From NCBI GenBank assembly GCA_009919985.1, contig RGAX01000139.1, forward strand, positions 1 to 7,380: 7,380 nt of DNA, read 5' to 3'. Positions 1 through 5,179 of the stretch are shown here, piece after piece. The DNA comes from Opitutaceae bacterium (lineage in GTDB: Bacteria; Verrucomicrobiota; Verrucomicrobiia; Opitutales; Opitutaceae). The notes under the pieces are model-generated. The model made no database searches. It was not told the origin of the DNA and worked only from the letters and a program-made list of their open reading frames with translations. The position numbers and the translations under genes are program-made. Position 1 is the stretch's first letter, and every line of letters begins with the position of its first letter.

Positions 1-2
1 CG

Positions 3-806
3 AGAGCCGCGGCAGTCGGAGCATCCTCGTCCACTCCTTTAGCTCAAATCGGCAAACCGGACGAAGCGGGGGCGCGTGAGTTATTGGAGCGTTTTCGCGC
101 TGCCGGCATCAGCGGCGACTACTACTTGGAGTTTGAGTTGCAGGCTTTGCCGCGTCGCGGCGAGGCGCGCACGTACCGCGGCCGCCTTTGGGGTTCGCGC
201 AATGCCCAAGGTGCGATCACGCGGATTCAATTATTTGACGCCGCTGGCCAAAATGTACGTTGGTTGTTGCAAAACGGCGCGGCGCCCGGCGTCTGGTGCT
301 TTCGCGACGGCCAAGTCGCATCCTTGCCCGAGAAATCGGCATTGGCGCCACTCATTGAGGGTATTGAATTGAGCGCTTTCGATCTGTTGATGCCGTATCT
401 TTATTGGCCGGATTTTCAACTCACGCGGATTGAGCGGGTGCGCGGGCGCCCAGCCTATGCGTTTATTTTTCGTCCACCGGTGACCTTCAGCCAGGTTCAT
501 CCCGAAGTGAGCTTGGTGCGGGCTTTTTTGGATACTCAATTCAACGCGCTCATGCAGGCGGAGCGAATCGGTGCTAATGGACAGGTGCTGACGACATTTG
601 CTTTGGGTGAACTTAAAAAAATTGGCGAGCAGTGGATGTTGAAATCCGTCGACCTACGTAATGAAACCTCACGTGACAAAACACGGTTTGTAGTCACGGC
701 CGCCGCGCTCAATCTTGAGTTTTCTCCTGCGCTTTTTGAACCGGGGCGTCTGAGTGACGAGGTGCCTGCGCCTCGGAATGATCGCCTCGTGCGACTTACG
801 CCATGA
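3..806 (+). CDS. LolA-like outer membrane lipoprotein-sorting protein (5' partial)
   Basis: The frame is open to the first base of the window, so the true start and any signal peptide lie upstream. A TTG at 84 is an internal codon rather than a convincing start. About 267 residues are visible. The N-terminal visible part is rich in Ala and Ser and looks like the end of a secretion signal or linker. It is followed by a beta-rich domain with GDYYLEFELQALPRRGE near the front, RGRLWGSRN, and a later segment DLLMPYLYWPDF followed by GRPAYAFIFRPP. This pattern of alternating strands and the 'working on the model' of a lipid-binding half-barrel fits the LolA-like 'outer membrane lipoprotein-sorting protein' families seen in Verrucomicrobiota. 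Such proteins would act in the periplasm on lipoproteins or lipids, but the actual ligand cannot be read here. Its stop codon overlaps the start of the downstream HAD gene (ATGA), so the two are probably translationally coupled. Recognition is by overall pattern, not by a catalytic motif. Confidence 0.75.
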   Translation, partial: RAAAVGASSSTPLAQIGKPDEAGARELLERFRAAGISGDYYLEFELQALPRRGEARTYRGRLWGSRNAQGAITRIQLFDAAGQNVRWLLQNGAAPGVWCFRDGQVASLPEKSALAPLIEGIELSAFDLLMPYLYWPDFQLTRIERVRGRPAYAFIFRPPVTFSQVHPEVSLVRAFLDTQFNALMQAERIGANGQVLTTFALGELKKIGEQWMLKSVDLRNETSRDKTRFVVTAAALNLEFSPALFEPGRLSDEVPAPRNDRLVRLTP

Positions 807-1459
807 GTCGGTCGCATCCGACGCGTGTTGTCGTTTTCGATCTTGATGGTACCTTGCTGAACAGCCTGCCGTTGGTGTTGCGGGCGTTTTCTCATGCTTT
901 GGGGCCGTTTGGCGGAAAGCCGACGATGGAGATGTTTGCTCATTTTGGCGGCCCACCGGAGAAGATCTTTCAAGGCCTCCTCGCTGATGCGCGTGACGTG
1001 CCTGCGGCGTTGACCCGTTTGCATGAATTTCACCGCGATAACCACCATCTTATTGAACTCTTTCCGGGAGCCAAGGAGATGTTGGGTGAATTGCGATCAC
1101 GCGGCGTTGCGTTAGCCGTCTGGACTGGACGAGATCGAGCGAGCGCAGAGCATCTTTTTACGCTTCATGGTTTGGAGGAATTTTTTACTGAGGTCGTGTG
1201 CGGTGATGATTTGCCCTCGCACAAGCCTGATCCAGCCGGACTCCGCGAGATCTTGCGTCGACTTGGTTTGAAGGCTCACGAAGCGCTCTATCTTGGGGAT
1301 GCCGATGTGGACGTCACGGGTGGGGCAGGGGCTGGCGTCGACACTATATTAATTCAACACATGCGCACTGCGGTGCCCGAAATATCTGCACAAGCTTGGC
1401 GTTTGGTGGGCTCGCCGTTTGAGGCCTATGAATGGGCGCTGCGCTGCTCTTCGACCTAA
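803..1459 (+). CDS. HAD-superfamily hydrolase, phosphoglycolate phosphatase-like
   Basis: The 218-residue product has all four haloacid-dehalogenase phosphatase motifs. Motif I is VFDLDGT, with D13 as likely nucleophile and D15 as acid/base. Motif II is VWTGRD with T108. The motif III lysine is K141 in SHKPDP, and motif IV is GDADVD (D166, D170). The helical cap between motifs I and II (about residues 20-90) is the type found in phosphoglycolate phosphatase and beta-phosphoglucomutase relatives. Length is typical for this cytosolic group. The substrate is unknown; phosphoglycolate or another small phosphate ester is the family expectation. The ATG overlaps the upstream stop as ATGA, with no Shine-Dalgarno sequence visible, which suggests translational coupling to the LolA-like gene. 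Motif IV has Ala at the position often held by Ser or Thr (GDS/T), a mild variation. No terminator follows it, so transcription may continue into the next gene. Confidence 0.9.
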   Translation: MSRSHPTRVVVFDLDGTLLNSLPLVLRAFSHALGPFGGKPTMEMFAHFGGPPEKIFQGLLADARDVPAALTRLHEFHRDNHHLIELFPGAKEMLGELRSRGVALAVWTGRDRASAEHLFTLHGLEEFFTEVVCGDDLPSHKPDPAGLREILRRLGLKAHEALYLGDADVDVTGGAGAGVDTILIQHMRTAVPEISAQAWRLVGSPFEAYEWALRCSST

Positions 1460-1534
1460 ATTTTTTATTGCTGCGAGCAGCGGCCCGCTGGCACGGTATG
1501 GATTCTTTACCCCGCCTTCAATCACCCCAACGTT

Positions 1535-1870
1535 ATGGCTACCCGCTCCCGCTCCAACTCGTCACCGCTCACATTTGATTTGCCCGATTCTCTTATCGCT
1601 AAAATCGAGTCGCTGCGCCGACAAAGAAATCTCAAGTCTGTCAGTGAAGTCGTACGTCTCGCCGTGGATGAATTTGATTTTACGAGCTGTGAATTCACGA
1701 CGGATCCGTTTCGCCAAATTTCCGTACGCGTGGCCGATGCGCAGCGCGGTGTGCTGAAGCGGGTTGCTCGTCAGAAGCGCGCGAGTATCGGGGAAGTTGT
1801 ACGCCGCGCCATCGAAGCCTTACCCATCAAAGCGACCGTGAGCGCGAAGAAAAAACGCTCAGCGCGTTAA
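1535..1870 (+). CDS. Tandem ribbon-helix-helix (CopG/Arc-like) DNA-binding protein
   Basis: The 111-residue product shows two successive ribbon-helix-helix-like units. Unit 1 spans about residues 11-49: strand LTFDLP, helix DSLIAKIESLRRQR, then SVSEVVRLAVDEF as second helix. Unit 2 spans about residues 59-97: strand QISVRV, helix around DAQRGVLKRVARQK, then SIGEVVRRAIEAL. The two second helices align closely (S-x-x-EVVR-x-A), indicating internal duplication. A basic tail, AKKKRSAR, ends the protein. RHH proteins normally dimerise to form one DNA-binding unit, with a single two-stranded sheet entering the major groove; two units in one chain could fold as a pseudo-dimer. The role is probably transcriptional regulation or an antitoxin-like function, but no toxin-like gene is adjacent. 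The ATG at 1535 has no Shine-Dalgarno sequence, and no earlier ATG or GTG lies in frame in the 75-base gap. The target operator is unknown. Confidence 0.7.
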   Translation: MATRSRSNSSPLTFDLPDSLIAKIESLRRQRNLKSVSEVVRLAVDEFDFTSCEFTTDPFRQISVRVADAQRGVLKRVARQKRASIGEVVRRAIEALPIKATVSAKKKRSAR

Positions 1871-1980
1871 GCGGTTGTTGGCGTCCTACGGCTGGAGCGA
1901 TCTGTCGCGCGCTGTCGAAGAGCTCGGTGGAGCTTGCCTTTGCGTGCTCTGGCTCTCTTTAGTTTTATTTCTTCACGCCG

Positions 1981-3174
1981 ATGTCTTCTACTCTTCCGCT
2001 TCTATCTACTTGGGCTCGTAACGTCTCGCCGTCGCCGACTCTTGCTGTCGACGCGAAAGCCAAAGCGCTTCAGGCCGCGGGTGAAGACGTGTGTGGTTTC
2101 GCCGCAGGCGAGCCCGATTTCGATACACCCGAGCACATCAAAGAAGCCTGTATCGCCGCGCTTAAAGGCGGTAAGACGAAATACGCGCCCACTCCTGGCA
2201 TCGAGCCGCTGCGCCAAGCAATCGTCGATCGCTATCTCGCCGAATACGGACTCAAAGCCGCACCCTCTCAGGTCATTGTGTCACCCGGCGGTAAATATAA
2301 CTGCTACCTCGGCGTGCTCGCGACGTGTTCGCCGGGCGATGAAGTCATCGTGCCTGCGCCCTACTGGGTGAGTTATCCCGAGATGGTAAAACTGGCCGGA
2401 GCGACGCCGAAATTTGTCCTCGCGGATGATCGCACAGGTTTTCGTCTAACCCCGGCCATGGTCGAGGCGGCGATCACGCCACGCACCAAACTGCTGATTC
2501 TCAACTCGCCGTCTAATCCCACGGGAGCGGTTTATACCCGACAAGAGCTTGAGGCGATCGTGGCCGTGGCCATCAAGCACAACCTCTACATTCTCTCCGA
2601 CGAGATGTACGAGCACCTCGTTTACGACGGCGTCAAACCCACCTGTATCGCGACGCTCAGCAAAGAAGCTGAGGCGCGCACGATTACCGTCGCAGGTTTC
2701 TCCAAGACTTACGCAATGACCGGTTGGCGCATCGGCACGACCCTCGCGCCCGCGCCGATTGCCAAGGCGATTTCGGAGCTACAGAGTCAGATGTCCTCTA
2801 ACGTCACGACTTTCGCCCAATACGGCGCGCTCGCGGCCTTAAAGGAAAAGGAAAAGACCTCCGCTGCGCTGAAGCTCATGATGACGGCGTTCGACCGTCG
2901 CCGCAAATTCCTCCACGCCGAGTTGAACAAGATTCCCGGCATCACCTGTCTACTTGCCGAAGGTGCATTTTATCTTTTTCCGAATATTTCCAGTTTTGGT
3001 CTGAGCGATGTCGAATTCTGCAATCGCCTGCTCGATCAGGAAAAAGTCGCCGCGGTCCCTGGCAGCGCTTTCGGCGCCGAAGGTTATCTGCGCCTCAGCT
3101 ATGCGACGGGTGACGACATCATTCAAAAAGGCGTCACTCGGCTCGCCCGTTTCTGCGCGAGCTTGAAGAAATAA
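1981..3174 (+). CDS. Class I PLP-dependent aminotransferase (aspartate/prephenate aminotransferase-like)
   Basis: The 397-residue product has the full set of fold-type I aminotransferase landmarks. These are AAGEPDFDTP near residue 41, SPGGK at 101-105, APYWVSYPEMV at about 126-136, SPSNPTG with N179, SDEMY with D207 (pairs with the pyridine nitrogen of PLP) and Y210, GFSKTYAMTGWRIG with the Schiff-base lysine K242, and YLRLSYA with R371 for the substrate carboxylate. The GGK and PYWVSYPEMV segments are typical of the class I-beta group that includes bacterial aspartate and prephenate aminotransferases. It is therefore expected to be a cytosolic enzyme moving amino groups between glutamate/2-oxoglutarate and oxaloacetate or prephenate. 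Substrate choice cannot be settled by eye. Length is normal. The ATG at 1981 is preceded by a T-rich leader without a Shine-Dalgarno sequence, and the gene is closed by a terminator just after the stop. Confidence 0.93.
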   Translation: MSSTLPLLSTWARNVSPSPTLAVDAKAKALQAAGEDVCGFAAGEPDFDTPEHIKEACIAALKGGKTKYAPTPGIEPLRQAIVDRYLAEYGLKAAPSQVIVSPGGKYNCYLGVLATCSPGDEVIVPAPYWVSYPEMVKLAGATPKFVLADDRTGFRLTPAMVEAAITPRTKLLILNSPSNPTGAVYTRQELEAIVAVAIKHNLYILSDEMYEHLVYDGVKPTCIATLSKEAEARTITVAGFSKTYAMTGWRIGTTLAPAPIAKAISELQSQMSSNVTTFAQYGALAALKEKEKTSAALKLMMTAFDRRRKFLHAELNKIPGITCLLAEGAFYLFPNISSFGLSDVEFCNRLLDQEKVAAVPGSAFGAEGYLRLSYATGDDIIQKGVTRLARFCASLKK

Positions 3175-3182
3175 ATTAGCTG

Positions 3183-3216
3183 CCCGCGCTGAGCCGCGGG
3201 GGTTTAATTTTTTCTT
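3183..3216 (+). terminator. Intrinsic terminator after the aminotransferase
   Basis: A perfect 6-bp GC stem, CCCGCG (3183-3188) with CGCGGG (3195-3200), encloses the six-base loop CTGAGC. It is followed by GG and then a T-rich run (TTTAATTTTTTCTT). It starts 8 bases after the aminotransferase stop and separates that gene from the ATPase gene. Confidence 0.8.
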
Positions 3217-3266
3217 GGCGGCGGCCTCTGCGCACAAAATAAGGTGCGACGAAACGTTCTTAGTAA

Positions 3267-3272
3267 TATACT
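3267..3272 (+). promoter_or_regulatory. Possible -10 element for the ATPase gene
   Basis: TATACT is one mismatch from the sigma-70 -10 consensus and sits in an AT-rich patch (TAGTAATATACT) between the upstream terminator and the ATPase leader hairpins. No good -35 hexamer is found 16-18 bases upstream. If used, transcription would start near 3279 and give a leader of roughly 95 bases carrying both hairpins. Confidence 0.3.
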
Positions 3273-3305
3273 CGAGTGATTTAATTTGCAGCATAGCAAC
3301 TCCAC

Positions 3306-3334
3306 AAAAGCGGTCGTTACTTGAGACCGCTTTT
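3306..3334 (+). promoter_or_regulatory. Leader hairpin 1 upstream of the ATPase gene (terminator- or attenuator-like)
   Basis: A perfect 10-bp inverted repeat, AAAAGCGGTC (3306-3315) and GACCGCTTTT (3325-3334), surrounds a 9-base loop. The A-run on one side and T-run on the other give the shape of a bidirectional intrinsic terminator, although the T-run is only four long before CATCAATTT. It lies 38 bases before the GTG start. It could end a short transcript, block read-through, or act as an attenuator. The stem itself is certain; the role is inferred. Confidence 0.6.
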
Positions 3335-3344
3335 CATCAATTTA

Positions 3345-3361
3345 GGTCTTTATCCAAGACC
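3345..3361 (+). promoter_or_regulatory. Leader hairpin 2, just before the ATPase ribosome site
   Basis: A perfect 6-bp repeat, GGTCTT (3345-3350) and AAGACC (3356-3361), has the loop TATCC. It ends 7 bases before the GGAGGTGAT ribosome-binding sequence. Its 5' arm can also pair with GAGACC (3323-3328) in and next to the 3' arm of hairpin 1, with one G-U pair, so the two hairpins could exclude each other. Confidence 0.45.
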
Positions 3362-3368
3362 AACTCGC

Positions 3369-3377
3369 GGAGGTGAT
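3369..3377 (+). promoter_or_regulatory. Strong Shine-Dalgarno sequence overlapping the GTG start
   Basis: GGAGGTGAT matches the anti-Shine-Dalgarno end of 16S rRNA over nine bases, yet the GTG start at 3373 lies inside it instead of 5-9 bases downstream. No ATG, GTG or TTG occurs in frame at a normal spacing; the next GTG is at 3400. Either the match is chance or initiation here is unusual. Confidence 0.4.
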
Positions 3378-4692
3378 TCGACAGAAGCTTGGTGATGCGG
3401 TGACGATTCCGTTTCCGGTCCTGACGCGTCGTGACGCGGTGGCGCCACGGCTGGAGGGGAAAGCGCGGGTCGTGATCGGGATGCGCCGGTCAGGCAAGAC
3501 GTCTTTTTTCTACCAGTTTCTGGCTGATCGTCTGGCGGAGGGCATCGCGCGGGATCGCTTAGTGTATTTCAATTTCGAGGACGAGCGACTGGGCGCGATG
3601 GAGGCTGAACAGTTAGGAGCCATCCTTGAAGAATACTATCGCAGCTTCCCCCACTATCGCGGAGCGGCGCGGGTTACTTGGTGCCTAGATGAAATTCAGG
3701 TCATTCTGGGCTGGGAGCGTTTTGTCCGACGAATGATCGATACCGAAAATGTCGAAGTGTTGCTGAGCGGGTCGTCGGCGCGGATGTTGAGTCGGGAAGT
3801 GGCCACGGCCATGCGAGGCCGCGCGCTGGAAACGGTGATCACGCCGTTTAGTTTTCGAGAGTTTACCTGCGCGGTCGGCGCCATGCCGCCGACGGCGCGA
3901 CGACTCACCAGCGCGGCGGAGCAATCGGCTTGGCTCGCACGGTTCGACGATTATCTGGCCATCGGCGGTTTTCCGGAGGCGGGAAAACTCACCGCCGCGC
4001 GTGATCGCGTCGGTTTGCTCCAAGGTTATGTGGACAGCGTGCTGTTGCGCGATGTGGCGGAGCGGCACGGCATCGCAAATCTGGTCGCCCTGCGAGCTTT
4101 GGTGCGCCAACTATTGCGTTCACCCGCCACCGCACTGAGCGTAAGCAAGATCTATGCGGATTTCCGTTCCCGAGGGATCGGAGTATCAAAGGAGCACCTG
4201 CTCGCCTTCCTCGCACATTTAGAAGACGCCTTTTTGGTCTTCACGGTTCCGCTGTCTACCCGCTCCGAACGTCAGCGTCAGGTCAACCCCCGCAAACTGT
4301 ATCTGGCCGATCACGGGCTGGCCCAAGCCTTCAGTCCTTCGGCCGGTCTAGATCGCGGACACCTCCTCGAAAACATGGTGGCCTGCGAACTCGCCCGGCA
4401 GAGTCGCGATCTCGCTTACGTTCGGACGCCGAAGGGTCATGAGGTTGACTTTCTCGCGACCGCCTTTGACGGCACGCGTTGTCTCGTGCAAGTCACCGCG
4501 GATATTTCGTCGGCTAAGACGTTTGAGCGCAAAGTACGATCACTGTCCGAGGCCGGTGCGCTCTTTCCGGATGCGCGGCGGATTCTGCTTTCGGAAACGG
4601 CACCGCCTCGTGGCCAGTCATTACCAGTGGGAATCGAACGATTTCCCATCTGGCGCTGGCTGCTCGACGCACCGGGTGGCAACGAAAGATGA
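3373..4692 (+). CDS. AAA-type ATPase with C-terminal DUF4143-like domain
   Basis: The 439-residue product begins with an AAA-type P-loop domain. Walker A is GMRRSGKT (residues 36-43, K42), and YFNFEDERL (65-73) is typical of this ATPase group. Walker B is CLDEIQ (104-109, with D106 and E107), and VLLSGSSARML (129-139) is a sensor-1 region. The C-terminal third is DUF4143-like: LADHGLAQAF, then HLLENMVACEL (330-340), YVRTPKGHEVDFLAT and LVQVT. This architecture belongs to a large family of free-standing bacterial ATPases whose biological role is mostly unknown; some are suspected to be DNA-associated or defence-related. GTG at 3373 is the only plausible start: an in-frame TAG at 3343 closes the frame upstream, and no ATG, GTG or TTG lies between. 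The gene stands alone between a terminator upstream and small frames downstream, so it looks like an accessory gene. Confidence 0.85.
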   Translation: MIRQKLGDAVTIPFPVLTRRDAVAPRLEGKARVVIGMRRSGKTSFFYQFLADRLAEGIARDRLVYFNFEDERLGAMEAEQLGAILEEYYRSFPHYRGAARVTWCLDEIQVILGWERFVRRMIDTENVEVLLSGSSARMLSREVATAMRGRALETVITPFSFREFTCAVGAMPPTARRLTSAAEQSAWLARFDDYLAIGGFPEAGKLTAARDRVGLLQGYVDSVLLRDVAERHGIANLVALRALVRQLLRSPATALSVSKIYADFRSRGIGVSKEHLLAFLAHLEDAFLVFTVPLSTRSERQRQVNPRKLYLADHGLAQAFSPSAGLDRGHLLENMVACELARQSRDLAYVRTPKGHEVDFLATAFDGTRCLVQVTADISSAKTFERKVRSLSEAGALFPDARRILLSETAPPRGQSLPVGIERFPIWRWLLDAPGGNER

Positions 4693-4832
4693 AACAGGTC
4701 AGTACCACTGGCTGCCCTGCGTAGATCAAACCACGAAGTTTTGAGGCGAATCAGTCGTTTTTCGAGCTGCAAAATGATTTGTTCTGGGGTATTCGCCCTC
4801 GCTTCGTCGCGTGGAGTACGACAGGGTGCGCT

Positions 4833-4934
4833 ATGGCTAAATCCCAAAACTCAAAGAAACAGACCAAGAAAGCGCCTCTGAAAACCGCGGCTGAGAAAAA
4901 AGCGGCCAAGCGCGACAAGAAGAATACCCGATAA
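4833..4934 (+). CDS. Small lysine-rich protein of 33 residues
   Basis: This short frame starts with ATG at 4833 and ends with TAA at 4932-4934. The product is MAKSQNSKKQTKKAPLKTAA followed by EKKAAKRDKKNTR. It has 11 Lys and 2 Arg against 1 Glu and 1 Asp, no hydrophobic segment and no Cys, so it is strongly cationic and probably disordered or a simple helix. Such a protein could bind nucleic acid or ribosomes, but no function can be assigned from sequence. The support for it being real is the ATG, the regular lysine-rich composition, and a terminator that begins right at its stop codon, as expected for a short monocistronic message or the end of the ATPase transcript. No Shine-Dalgarno sequence is visible. 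It lies 140 bases after the ATPase stop. Confidence 0.6.
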   Translation: MAKSQNSKKQTKKAPLKTAAEKKAAKRDKKNTR

Positions 4935-4950
4935 TTAATCGGGCTTTTTT
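4927..4950 (+). terminator. Intrinsic terminator overlapping the stop codon of the 33-residue frame
   Basis: The stem CCCGAT (4927-4932) pairs with ATCGGG (4938-4943) around the loop AATTA and is followed by CTTTTTT. The 5' arm includes the last sense codons and the first base of the TAA stop, so a ribosome finishing the small frame would cover the stem. Confidence 0.75.
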
Positions 4951-4960
4951 CGCTAGAACT

Positions 4961-4999
4961 AGGCTTCGGACTTTCGGGTCCGAAGCTTTTTGTTTTTTT
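4961..4999 (+). terminator. Second, stronger intrinsic terminator in tandem
   Basis: A perfect 9-bp stem, GCTTCGGAC (4963-4971) with GTCCGAAGC (4978-4986), has the loop TTTCGG, and A4961/G4962 extend it by pairing with the following Ts. It is followed by TTTTTGTTTTTTT. It begins 10 bases after the T-run of the first terminator, a tandem arrangement that would stop + strand transcripts that escape the first one. Confidence 0.85.
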
Positions 5000-5020
5000 G
5001 TGGTAGCGATTCTGGTTGCG

Positions 5021-5043
5021 CGCCGCGGCCAAAATCTGCGGCG
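5021..5043 (+). other. GC-rich hairpin immediately upstream of the 39-residue frame
   Basis: CGCCGC (5021-5026) pairs perfectly with GCGGCG (5038-5043), and G5027/G5028 can extend the stem inward with T5037 and C5036. It ends 8 bases before the ATG at 5052 and is not followed by a T-run, so it is not a terminator. It might shape translation of the small frame, or be chance in a GC-rich patch. Confidence 0.35.
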
Positions 5044-5051
5044 TTGGTCAG

Positions 5052-5171
5052 ATGGGAGCAAAATATTTACCGACCATTCGTGATTTGAAGGCCAGTCAAC
5101 GGTTCCAGCTCAAGCAAAGTGACCTGCCGAAGCTGAAGAAAAAATCCGGCTCCAAGGCTAAGAAAAAATAA
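5052..5171 (+). CDS. Possible small basic protein of 39 residues
   Basis: ATG at 5052 opens a 39-codon frame ending with TAA at 5169-5171. The product begins MGAKYLPTIRDLKASQRFQ and ends with a lysine-rich tail, LKKKSGSKAKKK. It has 11 Lys and 2 Arg against 2 Asp, with a mildly amphipathic first half. An in-frame TAG at 5004 closes the frame upstream; the only alternative start is a TTG at 5016, inside a GC-rich leader. It has no Shine-Dalgarno sequence. It follows two terminators, so it would need its own promoter, which I cannot identify. It ends 8 bases from the convergent stop of the ceramidase-like gene. Its composition resembles that of the neighbouring 33-residue protein without clear sequence identity. 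No function can be assigned, and a chance frame is possible. Confidence 0.45.
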   Translation: MGAKYLPTIRDLKASQRFQLKQSDLPKLKKKSGSKAKKK

Positions 5172-5179
5172 GTCTTGGT

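Noticed and set aside
1470..1490. Inverted repeats after the HAD gene (GCTG/CAGC and CAGCG/CGCTG)
   Set aside because: The T-run precedes them instead of following, so they do not form a terminator in either direction.
1920..1936. AGCTC/GAGCT inverted repeat before the aminotransferase
   Set aside because: The stem is only five bases and no T-run follows; chance is likely.
1934..1965. Promoter-like TTGCCT and TTTAGT upstream of the aminotransferase
   Set aside because: Both boxes match poorly and spacing is 18 bases or more; too weak to annotate, although a promoter somewhere in this gap is plausible.
3685..4110. Antisense frame of 141 codons within the ATPase gene
   Set aside because: No recognisable motif and no independent signals; it is a shadow of the ATPase coding strand.
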